Part shown: positions 16,347 to 24,112 of the stretch, in pieces | How the letters are laid out: each line of letters starts with the position of its first letter | Position numbering within the stretch: the stretch's first letter is position 1 | Assembly: GCA_963824415.1 (NCBI GenBank) | Contig: CAWGPM010000002.1 | Location: forward strand, 434,001-498,000 | DNA from: JABDQA01 sp963824415 | GTDB taxonomy: Bacteria > Desulfobacterota > Desulfobulbia > Desulfobulbales > Desulfocapsaceae | Reading direction: 5' to 3' | Length of the DNA stretch: 64,000 nt | Position numbers and translations under genes: made by a program | Notes under the pieces: generated by a model | Databases searched by the model: none | Seen by the model: only the letters and a program-made list of their open reading frames with translations | Told to the model about the DNA's origin: nothing

Positions 16347-17558
16347 ATGGAAGATCTCTACTATTCGAAAAAGCTGGATCAGCACTTCCCGACCAGGCTG
16401 GATTTTCTCTTGTATGCCCATGACGGCAGGGGGTTTGGCCACGCCAGCCGAACCATCGCGGTGGGCATGGCCTTAAAACGGCTCTATCCCGAAAAAAAAA
16501 CGCTCTTTATCTCCGGCATTCCCGATGCGAACATGCTGATCGGCCCGGCCCCGCTGGACTGGATGAAGATGCCGTCCTATCAGACGGTTATCAAAGATGG
16601 CATCCCGGAGGGACAGACCGGCCCGGCCGGATTCTATAAATCGGTGCTGGGCGGCCTGCGCGCCGAGATGCTTAAAGCGGTGGTCGAGATTCTCAGGCCC
16701 CGCTGCGTGCTGGTGGATCATAACCCGGCCGGCAAAAGAAACGAACTCATTCAGGCACTCGAGCATAGCCGAAAGCCCGACACCCACAATACCGCCTGGG
16801 TGCTCGGGCTGCGTGGCATCATAGGCGAGGACCGCAAGCTCTGGTCACCCGCAACCGCCGATCTGGTGCAGCGCTACTATCAAAAAGTGCTCTGGTATGG
16901 CGATGAAACACTGCTCGGCTCCCAGACCCGGCAGCGGATCAGCACCCATTTCAGCTGCGCCCCGGTCAGCGTCGGCTATGTCTCGCGGCTGCAGGAACTG
17001 CGTTCTTATTTCGCCGGCAGCGTCCCGGAAGCCCGGCGCCTGGCCTGCACGATATCTCTGCCATGGCTGGGCGAGTTTGGAGACAGGCTGCTTCAGGGCC
17101 TCCATGGGGCCGCCCGACAGATCGGCCCCGAACATGGCGACTGGCACCTTTATGCGCCGCCCGCAAACCTCGAGCAGATTCAAGCACAGTTTGCGGATCT
17201 TTCTTTCTGCCGGATCGAGCCGATCGGCGAAAACTACCTGAGCTCGCTTCTGCATTCCAGAGCGGCGCTGATCTACGGCGGCTACAACTCCATCCTCGAT
17301 GTCGCTGCGGCGCAGATACCGGCGCTGATCATCCTGAGGTCGACCAAAGATCGTGAACAGCATGAACATCTTGGCCGGCTGCAGCAGCGTTTCGGGGAGC
17401 AGTGGCAGGTTCTCGAAGAACAGGATATTTCCAAGCCGCATCTGGTCCGGTCGCTGCGCCAGGTGATCGAAGTTGACGCCCCGGTAACCGGTGCCATCGA
17501 TATCTCCGGCGCGGAGCAGGCGGCCAGGATCCTGCGCACCTTTATTGACAAAGAATAA
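16347..17558 (+). CDS. Glycosyltransferase-like protein (GT28/GT-B fold)
   Basis: A 403-residue cytosolic protein. It begins with LDFLLYAHDGRGFGHASRT, the G-rich loop of GT-B enzymes such as MurG-like and UGT-like transferases, followed by PEKKTLFISGIPDANML. The C-terminal half has YGGYNSILDVAAAQIPALII near residue 310, the nucleotide-sugar site where such enzymes have GG.N...E. It probably transfers a sugar from a nucleotide donor, but neither donor nor acceptor can be named. The next genes on the same strand encode membrane and NRDE proteins, with gaps of 180 and 150 bases, so an operon is possible but loose. Confidence 0.65.
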   Translation: MEDLYYSKKLDQHFPTRLDFLLYAHDGRGFGHASRTIAVGMALKRLYPEKKTLFISGIPDANMLIGPAPLDWMKMPSYQTVIKDGIPEGQTGPAGFYKSVLGGLRAEMLKAVVEILRPRCVLVDHNPAGKRNELIQALEHSRKPDTHNTAWVLGLRGIIGEDRKLWSPATADLVQRYYQKVLWYGDETLLGSQTRQRISTHFSCAPVSVGYVSRLQELRSYFAGSVPEARRLACTISLPWLGEFGDRLLQGLHGAARQIGPEHGDWHLYAPPANLEQIQAQFADLSFCRIEPIGENYLSSLLHSRAALIYGGYNSILDVAAAQIPALIILRSTKDREQHEHLGRLQQRFGEQWQVLEEQDISKPHLVRSLRQVIEVDAPVTGAIDISGAEQAARILRTFIDKE

Positions 17559-17740
17559 TCCCGGCGACCGTTTGAGCGGCACTGCGCTGTTTGCGTTCTC
17601 CGCCGCCGGCCGCTTAAATGAAGATGCGCTTGCCATGCGGGCCGGGCAATGATTAGACTTTACCTGGCAGGCAGTGTCGCGGCGCCCGATGAGCGGGCAC
17701 CGGACAGTCTGTGCTGAAATACTCATTAGGGAAGCAACCT

Positions 17741-18454
17741 ATGCTGATAAGACTTATCATGGCCTCATTCGTATCCCTGGTCTCAGGGGTCTGTTACCTG
17801 GCCGGGCTGATGAGGCTGATGAGTGCCCTGCTCATCTGCTTCGGGATCGTCAGCGCAATCTTTTTCGGGGTGCTCTTCTCGCTGCCGGCGGGTTCGGAGC
17901 GCATCAGCTTCAGCGTGAGTGCAACCGGTGCAGCCTGGCCGTTTTTTCTGCTGGCGCTTGTGCTGGCCGGGCTGATCGCCTTTCTTTTCCTCTATAAAAC
18001 AGAGCCGGCCGCGCATGAACAGTTGAGCAGTAGTCACCTGAAACTGCTTATCGGCGGCCTGTTGCTCTACCTGTTCAGCCTGTTTTTCCCGGTACTGCTG
18101 TGGTTCCCCTCAGACGAGGTCATTCAGGGAGCGGAGCCGGCTTCGACCGAGATGATGGTGGGCATCGGGGTGGTTATCTTCCTGGTCGGCTCGGCGATAG
18201 CCCTCTATCTTCTCTATCGGGCCAGCCGGGGGGCTACTTCCGATAACCCCGATCTGATGCGGCGTTTCGTGCCAGCGCTGTTTGGCTTTTTTCATCTGGA
18301 CAAGCTGCCGGCGCTGGTCGCCTATCTGCTGGTCTACTCGTCCGAGCCGCAATTTGTCTACCCCGAGATGGCCGCTCTGGCGCTGGCCGGCTATATTCCG
18401 GTGAGCCTGTTTCTGGCAGGGATCTGTTTTTCGGTTCGGGGAACTATCGAGTGA
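17741..18454 (+). CDS. Integral membrane protein of unknown function
   Basis: About 237 residues with six or seven predicted membrane helices, for example LIMASFVSLVSGVCYLAG, FFLLALVLAGLIAFLFLY, LLIGGLLLYLFSLFFPVL and IGVVIFLVGSAIALYLLY. I see no family motif. I prefer ATG 17741 over the in-frame ATG 17711 because GAAGCAACCT precedes it and the hydrophobic N-terminus starts there. It lies between a glycosyltransferase-like gene and the NRDE gene. Confidence 0.6.
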   Translation: MLIRLIMASFVSLVSGVCYLAGLMRLMSALLICFGIVSAIFFGVLFSLPAGSERISFSVSATGAAWPFFLLALVLAGLIAFLFLYKTEPAAHEQLSSSHLKLLIGGLLLYLFSLFFPVLLWFPSDEVIQGAEPASTEMMVGIGVVIFLVGSAIALYLLYRASRGATSDNPDLMRRFVPALFGFFHLDKLPALVAYLLVYSSEPQFVYPEMAALALAGYIPVSLFLAGICFSVRGTIE

Positions 18455-18603
18455 TTGCTCAACTCAACCAGTGAGTGTTTATGCTAATCGAAGACAATCG
18501 ACCTTGTTTGCCTCAGGGGGTGGAGTTGTTGCCCCGGTGCAGTGACGAGGACTATGTCGGAAAGGCCGGCCACGAAGAGCTCAATGGCTGAGGGCAGCCG
18601 GGC

Positions 18604-19332
18604 ATGTGCACCCTGAGCTGGTGGCAGACCGGCACCTCTTACGGGGTTCTGTTCAACCGGGACGAGTCGATCAGGCGGCTTACGGCCGCACCCCCGGCTG
18701 TTTACCGAAAAGAGACATCTTCCTACTTGAGCCCCACCGATCCCGACGGCGGCGGTACCTGGATCTGGGTCAACCAGCATGGACTTATCGGCTGTATTCT
18801 GAACAATTACAATGTTGCCGAGCCGATGCAACAAACGCCGGTAAGCAGAGGGCTGCTGCTGGCTGCGCTGGCCGGCCATGACTCGCTGGCCTCGGTTGAA
18901 GAAGCCTTGTCCCAGGACACGTGCGATTTCAGGCGCTACCGGGGATTTCACCTTTTTTTTCATGATGGCCGTCAAGGCCTGTTTTTGAGTTGGGACGGCA
19001 GTACCTTACAGAATCGCTCCGGCAATACCCTGCAGCCGCCGATCACCACCTCCGGTTTCAGGCCTGAGGAGGTAATCGGCTATCGCATGGACCTCTACCG
19101 CCGGGAAGTGCTTGAGAAGCCGGGCAACCACCTCGACAATCTGATCCGTTTTCACTGTAGCCACGACCCCGGGCAACCGGCCCACTCGGTGCTGATGGCG
19201 CGTGCTGAGGCCCGCACCGTGAGCCAGAGCCGCATCGAGGTCGAAGGCCGGCAGATTCTCTTTACCTATACACCGGTCGGACCGGATCAGAGGCTCGGGC
19301 AGCCGCTCATCACCAGGCTTGATCGTGTCTAG
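18604..19332 (+). CDS. NRDE family (TANGO2-like) protein
   Basis: A 242-residue member of the NRDE/TANGO2 family, named after the FNRDE motif, seen here as MCTLSWWQTGTSYGVLFNRDE. Further conserved parts are DPDGGGTWIWVNQHGLIGC and ILNNYN. The Cys at position 2 suggests an Ntn-hydrolase-type N-terminal nucleophile, and eukaryotic members are linked to haem or acyl-CoA handling. The bacterial role is unknown. Its last 14 bases overlap the start of the DedA/ATP-grasp gene, so the two are coupled. Confidence 0.82.
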   Translation: MCTLSWWQTGTSYGVLFNRDESIRRLTAAPPAVYRKETSSYLSPTDPDGGGTWIWVNQHGLIGCILNNYNVAEPMQQTPVSRGLLLAALAGHDSLASVEEALSQDTCDFRRYRGFHLFFHDGRQGLFLSWDGSTLQNRSGNTLQPPITTSGFRPEEVIGYRMDLYRREVLEKPGNHLDNLIRFHCSHDPGQPAHSVLMARAEARTVSQSRIEVEGRQILFTYTPVGPDQRLGQPLITRLDRV

Positions 19333-21049
19333 CCGGGCTGTCTCCATTCTGATCGCGATCCTTGTTGTCGCCTTTGCCGCTCCGGCCTGGAGCGGCGGCG
19401 AGAGTATGGTGGAATCGTTTCTGGCGACCTTTGAAAGCCTGGCCGAAGACTCGACCAGCCGCCTGCTGCTGCTTGCCGTCATCGCCTCGGCCACGCTGAT
19501 CAGCGAGGATCTGGCCTGCATCGCGGCGGGGCTGCTGGCCGCCAAAGCAATCATCTCGCCGCTGGAGGCGTTGGCTGCCAGCGGGCTGGGCATCTATATC
19601 GGTGATATCCTCCTCTACCTGAGCGGTTATCTGATCGGCACCAAAGCGCTGCACCGCGCTCCGCTGAAGTGGGTCGTGTCCGAGCGGGTCGTCGAGCAGT
19701 GCCGGCGCCTGTTCGAGCGGCGGGGAACCGGGCTGATTATCATCAGCCGCTTTATCCCAGGCACCAGAACGGCAACCTTCATCGCCGCCGGTCTGGCCCG
19801 GATGAGTTTGGTCAGGCTGTTGCTGGTCTTCGGCCTTGCGGTCCTGCTCTGGACGCCGATTCTGGTGCTCGGCGCGATGTTGATCGGCAGACAGGTGATC
19901 CCCTACGTCGACATGTACTCCTCCTGGGCCCTGTGGGCCTTTCTGCTGCTGCTCGGCCTGCTCTTTCTCTTTACCAGATTGATCATTCCGCTGTTCACCT
20001 GGCGGGGCAGGCGGCTGCTGCTGAGCCGCTGGCGCCGGCTCAGCCGTTGGGAGTTCTGGCCCTTTTATATCACCAATATCGTAACCTTTTTCTACGTCTT
20101 ATACGCCGGAGTCCTGAAGTATCGGAAACCAACGCTGTTCACCGTGGCCAACCCTTCAATACGCCCGGACAGCGGGTTTATCGGGGAGAGCAAGTCGGAT
20201 ATCCTGCGGGGTCTGCCCGACGATTCGGTGGGACGCTGGCAACCGGTGAGCGGCGCTGCTTCAGCAGACGAGCGGGTCGAGCTGCTCAGCGATTTTATGC
20301 GGAGGCATCAACTCGATTATCCTATTGTATTGAAACCGGACCGGGGCCAGCGGGGGCAGGGGGTAGGCATCTGCCGGGATGAGACGGAAGCCCGGAACTG
20401 GCTGGCAGAGGCCGACAGCGATTATCTGATGATGGAGTTTCTGCCCGGCGAGGAATTCGGGCTTTTCTACTATCGTTACCCCGAATCGGAGCGCGGTGAG
20501 ATCTTTGCGATCAACCGCAAGAATCTGCTTTTCGTCACGGGCGACGGCAGCAGTACGCTGGAGGAGCTGATCTTGAAAGACGAGCGGGCAGTCTGCCTGG
20601 CGCCGACCTTTTTCAAGGCGCTGGAGCCCGAGCTGCTCGACATCGTCCCCCATGGCGAGTCAAAACAACTGGTCCGGGTCGGCACCCATAGCCGGGGAGC
20701 GCTGTTTCTCGAGGGTGGCGATCTGATTACCCCGGCGCTGCTCGAGGCGGTTGAGGACATCGTGGCGTCCTACGAGGGCTTTTACTTCGGCCGCTTCGAT
20801 TTTAAAGCCCCGAGCGAGCATGATTTTAAACAGGGAAAGAACCTGAGAGTAATCGAATTAAATGGCGTAACCTCAGAAGCTACCAACATGTACGATCCCA
20901 AAAATTCGATTTTCGAGGCCTGGAAAATACTCGTCGAGCAGTGGTCGATCGCCTTTGCGATCGCTGCCCAGAACGAAAAACAAGGCCACCGGCCGATGAG
21001 CTTTACCGCCTTTATCAAACACTGGATCCGGGGCGGTCGACCGGCTTGA
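19319..21049 (+). CDS. DedA (VTT) membrane domain fused to an ATP-grasp domain
   Basis: A 576-residue two-part protein. Residues about 1-215 are a DedA/VTT membrane domain: ASATLISEDLACIAAGLLAA near residue 56, GIYIGDILLYLSGYLIG near 90 and IIISRFIPGTRTATFIAAGL near 140, the re-entrant-loop motif. After two more helices, residues about 290-560 resemble ATP-grasp enzymes: YPIVLKPDRGQRGQGVGI (nucleotide loop), DYLMMEFLPGEEFGLF, FYFGRFDFKAP and LRVIELNGVTSEATNMYDP (metal-binding E and N). DedA proteins move lipid carriers or phospholipids; ATP-grasp enzymes join carboxylates to amines or thiols. TTG 19319 is the likely start, overlapping the NRDE gene. Confidence 0.8.
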   Translation: MIVSSRAVSILIAILVVAFAAPAWSGGESMVESFLATFESLAEDSTSRLLLLAVIASATLISEDLACIAAGLLAAKAIISPLEALAASGLGIYIGDILLYLSGYLIGTKALHRAPLKWVVSERVVEQCRRLFERRGTGLIIISRFIPGTRTATFIAAGLARMSLVRLLLVFGLAVLLWTPILVLGAMLIGRQVIPYVDMYSSWALWAFLLLLGLLFLFTRLIIPLFTWRGRRLLLSRWRRLSRWEFWPFYITNIVTFFYVLYAGVLKYRKPTLFTVANPSIRPDSGFIGESKSDILRGLPDDSVGRWQPVSGAASADERVELLSDFMRRHQLDYPIVLKPDRGQRGQGVGICRDETEARNWLAEADSDYLMMEFLPGEEFGLFYYRYPESERGEIFAINRKNLLFVTGDGSSTLEELILKDERAVCLAPTFFKALEPELLDIVPHGESKQLVRVGTHSRGALFLEGGDLITPALLEAVEDIVASYEGFYFGRFDFKAPSEHDFKQGKNLRVIELNGVTSEATNMYDPKNSIFEAWKILVEQWSIAFAIAAQNEKQGHRPMSFTAFIKHWIRGGRPA

Positions 21050-21069
21050 GAAAATTTCAGCGGGGCTGC

Positions 21070-22335
21070 TCAGCTCGGCTCGACCCGGCGCAGCAGGTAG
21101 GCGCCGATCAGAAAGAGCAGCACGATGCTCAACACCCCCCAGCGCGTATCGCCGCTGAGCCTGCCGACGACGCCCAGTAGCAGCGGGCCGGATATCGCGG
21201 CGAATTTTCCGAAGACGTTGTAGAAGCCGAAGAATTCGGCGCTTTTCTCCGGCGGGATCAGCTTCGAGTAGTAGCTGCGGCTCAGGGCCTGGATGCCGCC
21301 CATGGAGGAGGCCACCAGCAGCGCGATAAACCAGAACAGCCCGGTCTTCAGGGTCGTGCTCTGCAGAAACGGCAGCACGAAGGCCAGCAGGGTGACCAGG
21401 CAGTAGATGGTAATGCCGGCGAGCAGCATGGTTCTGGTCCCGAAGCGTTCAGCCAGTCTGCCGTAGAGCAGGGTAAAGGGAAAGGCGACGATCTGGATGA
21501 AGAGCAGCACCCCGAGCAGCAGGCCCGCCTCGAAACCGAGATCCCGGCCGTAGGCGGTGGCCATCGCGATAATGGTGCCGACGCCGTCGATGTAGAAGAA
21601 ATAGGCGGCCAGAAAGAGAAATACCTGGCGGTGCGCCCTGATGTTGGCGGCGGTGGCGGCCAGTTTACGCAGACCGCTGTGCAACGGGGCGGAGGGAAGC
21701 TCCTGGAAGTAGCGCTGCTGCAGATTTTTGATCGCCGGAATCGAAAAGAGCAGCCACCACAGCGCCACGACCAGAAAACCCAGCCGGGTTTGTTCGGCAG
21801 GCAGGCCGTTTTCCCCGATGCCGCCGTACACGAGCAGCCCGATCACCAGCAGAAATGGAATGACGCTGCCGATATAGCCATAGGCGTAACCTTTGGCGGA
21901 AACCGCATCGCGCCGTTCCCTGGCGCTCACGTCCACCAGGAAGGCGTCGTAGAACAGGTTCGCCCCGGCCCAGCCCACCCGGGCACAGACGAACAGCAGC
22001 AGGCAGAGCAGCCACTGACCGCTGCCCGTGAAGAACAGCGACACCGTAAAGATCAGGCCGATACCGAGGAAGAACAAAAAAAACGGCTTTTTCCTGCCCC
22101 GATAGTCGGCCAGGCTGCCGAGTATCGGGGAGAGCAGCGCCAGGATCAGGGCGGCGGCCGAGTTGGCAAAGGCCCAGTTCGAGGTCGATACGACCGGGGC
22201 TATACCCTGCGCCGCCACATCCTTGAAGTAGATCGGCATGATCGCCGTCACCATGATCAGCACGAAGGCGGAGTTGGCCACATCGTAGAGGACCCAGCTC
22301 TTTTCCTCCCGGTTCAGGGTGATCGGCTCAGTCAT
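21070..22335 (-). CDS. MFS transporter, UMF1/Atg22-like
   Basis: A 421-residue transporter with about 12 membrane helices. Motifs fit the UMF1/Atg22-type branch of MFS: NREEKSWVLYDVANSAF at the N-terminus, ILALLSPILGSLADYRGRKK near residue 65, FYDAFLVDVSARERRDAVSA near 140, YGYIGSVIPF and SYYSKLIPPEKSAEFFGFY near 340. Such proteins export amino acids or other small metabolites; the substrate here is unknown. I start at ATG 22335, which overlaps the stop of the upstream small membrane gene (22328); the longer frame is not homologous. Confidence 0.85.
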   Translation of the reverse strand: MTEPITLNREEKSWVLYDVANSAFVLIMVTAIMPIYFKDVAAQGIAPVVSTSNWAFANSAAALILALLSPILGSLADYRGRKKPFFLFFLGIGLIFTVSLFFTGSGQWLLCLLLFVCARVGWAGANLFYDAFLVDVSARERRDAVSAKGYAYGYIGSVIPFLLVIGLLVYGGIGENGLPAEQTRLGFLVVALWWLLFSIPAIKNLQQRYFQELPSAPLHSGLRKLAATAANIRAHRQVFLFLAAYFFYIDGVGTIIAMATAYGRDLGFEAGLLLGVLLFIQIVAFPFTLLYGRLAERFGTRTMLLAGITIYCLVTLLAFVLPFLQSTTLKTGLFWFIALLVASSMGGIQALSRSYYSKLIPPEKSAEFFGFYNVFGKFAAISGPLLLGVVGRLSGDTRWGVLSIVLLFLIGAYLLRRVEPS

Positions 22336-22564
22336 CTTTGGCAAAGAAGTGCAGCAAAACGAGCAGGCAGAGCACGACGAAAACGGCCCCGCTGACGCCG
22401 GCTGCAATGCGCGTGAACTGCGCTGAAAAACCCAGAGAAAGTCCGAAGTTGCCGACCAGGTCAAGCATCTGGGAGCCGATCAGGTAGATCAGCAGCAGAA
22501 AGGCGATACAAAACAGCGACCTGACAACGTATCGGCAAAAAGAGATAAGAGGTGAGGCGGTCAT
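22328..22564 (-). CDS. Small membrane protein upstream of the MFS gene
   Basis: A 78-residue protein with two helices (about residues 14-32 and 50-72). No family is recognised. Its end overlaps the start of the MFS transporter gene by 8 bases, so they form one transcription and translation unit and the protein may help the transporter. Confidence 0.55.
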   Translation of the reverse strand: MTASPLISFCRYVVRSLFCIAFLLLIYLIGSQMLDLVGNFGLSLGFSAQFTRIAAGVSGAVFVVLCLLVLLHFFAKDD

Positions 22565-22773
22565 GGGGGCCAGTTCGGCAGAGGTTGAAGGTAGATAGAA
22601 AACTCAGGCTGACTCAATAGGTAGCAGGTTTGCGGCGATGTTTCAATACGGCGCTATCCACCGCCCGGCCATGGCCATCGGCGGGCTCCTGCTTTGCCGC
22701 TTGCAGATAATCCCAGGTGTGGTAAAGAGAAGTTTGTAAATACAGCATCTTAGATTGAGGTGAGCAGGGAGCC

Positions 22774-23868
22774 ATGAGCTTCGTTCCGGTAATCGGCAGA
22801 TCGATTAAAAAACAACTTGAAGAACGCGAGGAGCAGATCCTCTCCCCGTTCGCCGCCCGCAATGCGAATTCGAAGGGGCGGCGGATCGAGGAACAGGAGG
22901 ATATCTGCGATATCCGCCTGCCGTTTCAGCGGGACCGGGACCGGGTCATCCATTGTAAAGCCTTTCGGCGCCTCAAGCACAAGACCCAGGTGTTTCTGGC
23001 CCCGATGGGCGACCACTACCGGACCCGTCTGACCCACGTGCTGGAGGTCTCCCAGATCGCCCGCACCGTTTCGGCTGCGCTGTGTCTCAACGAGCCCTTG
23101 ACCGAGGCCATCGCGCTGGGCCACGACCTGGGCCACACCCCGTTCGGGCACGCCGGCGAGGCCACCCTGAACGAGCTGCATCCCGGCGGTTTCAAGCATT
23201 ATATCCACAGTCTGCGGGTGGTCGATTTTCTGGAGAAGAAAGGGCGCGGGCTGAACCTGACCTGGGAGGTGCGCAACGGCATCGTCCACCATTCCAAAGG
23301 GCGCAACGAGATCCTGCCGACCTCGGGAGCGGGGCTGGCGGCGACCATGGAGGGCCAGGTGGTGCGGCTGGCTGACATCATCGCCTACGTCAATCACGAT
23401 CTCGATGATGCGATGCGGGCCGGGATCCTCCAGGAGCTCGATGTTCCGGCCACCATTGTCGAGGTGGTCGGCAGCAGGCATGCCCAGCGTATTGGCACCA
23501 TGGTCCGCGACATTATCGTAGAGACGCTCCAGGCCAATGACGGCGCCCTGCATATCAGCGCCCCGATGCTTGGGGCGATCACCGAATTGAGGGGGTTTCT
23601 CTACGACAACGTCTACCGCAATCACTGGGTGCATCAGGAATTTGAAAAAGGCCAGCGCATCATCAGGGAGCTGTACGGCTATTTTCTGCAAAACGGCCTG
23701 GTCAGGCGCCGCGGCGAGCGCTGGCAGATCGATGCACCGGACCAGGACTGGGCCAACCCGAAGACGGCCCATCGCCGGGTGTGCGACTACGTGGCCGGCA
23801 TGACGGATCGCTACGCCCTGGCCGTGTACGAGCACCTGTTCATGGCCAAACCCTGGACCGTCAGGTAG
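22774..23868 (+). CDS. Deoxyguanosinetriphosphate triphosphohydrolase-like protein
   Basis: A 364-residue HD-domain dNTP triphosphohydrolase, close to the usual length of the dGTPase type-2 subfamily. Metal-binding residues are seen in DHYRTRLTHVLEVSQIART (near residue 80; first His), LGHDLGHTPFGHAGE (near 115; HD pair) and LADIIAYVNHDLDDA (near 205; last Asp). RDRDRVIHCKAFRRLKHKTQ is the family signature near the N-terminus. It hydrolyses dGTP (or other dNTPs) to nucleoside and triphosphate, controlling the dNTP pool. GATTGAGGTGAGCAGGGAGCC precedes the start. It stands before valS and nadC. Confidence 0.93.
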   Translation: MSFVPVIGRSIKKQLEEREEQILSPFAARNANSKGRRIEEQEDICDIRLPFQRDRDRVIHCKAFRRLKHKTQVFLAPMGDHYRTRLTHVLEVSQIARTVSAALCLNEPLTEAIALGHDLGHTPFGHAGEATLNELHPGGFKHYIHSLRVVDFLEKKGRGLNLTWEVRNGIVHHSKGRNEILPTSGAGLAATMEGQVVRLADIIAYVNHDLDDAMRAGILQELDVPATIVEVVGSRHAQRIGTMVRDIIVETLQANDGALHISAPMLGAITELRGFLYDNVYRNHWVHQEFEKGQRIIRELYGYFLQNGLVRRRGERWQIDAPDQDWANPKTAHRRVCDYVAGMTDRYALAVYEHLFMAKPWTVR

Positions 23869-24059
23869 GACCCCGCTTGGCGCTGATGCTGAGCGTTCAC
23901 CCAGGCAGTCTGATTATGCACTGCACCGGCAGACAAAACGGTTGATTTACGCGTCCTTCGCAGGTAATCTGCGCCTCCGCCTGCTTTTGGGCGGATCGAC
24001 GATTCCTGCATTGATGCTTATGCTAATGCCGGATCATGATCGACATTACTCAATATCAG

Positions 24060-24094
24060 AGGCTGTCTTGAACAATTGTCATTCAAGACAGCCT
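24060..24094 (+). repeat. Perfect 13-bp hairpin before valS, likely collapsed copy of the palindromic repeat
   Basis: AGGCTGTCTTGAA at 24060-24072 pairs perfectly with 24082-24094 around a 9-base loop. The left arm plus loop matches the end of repeat copy A at 18 of 21 positions (AGGCTACCTTGAA then AATTGTC). It lies 19 bases before the valS start, so in the valS leader. Confidence 0.6.
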
Positions 24095-24112
24095 GAAGAC
24101 AATTAGCACCGC

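Noticed and set aside
24000..24112. T-box riboswitch before valS
   Set aside because: Only one short hairpin is present, with no specifier loop or T-box sequence; it matches the repeat ends better.
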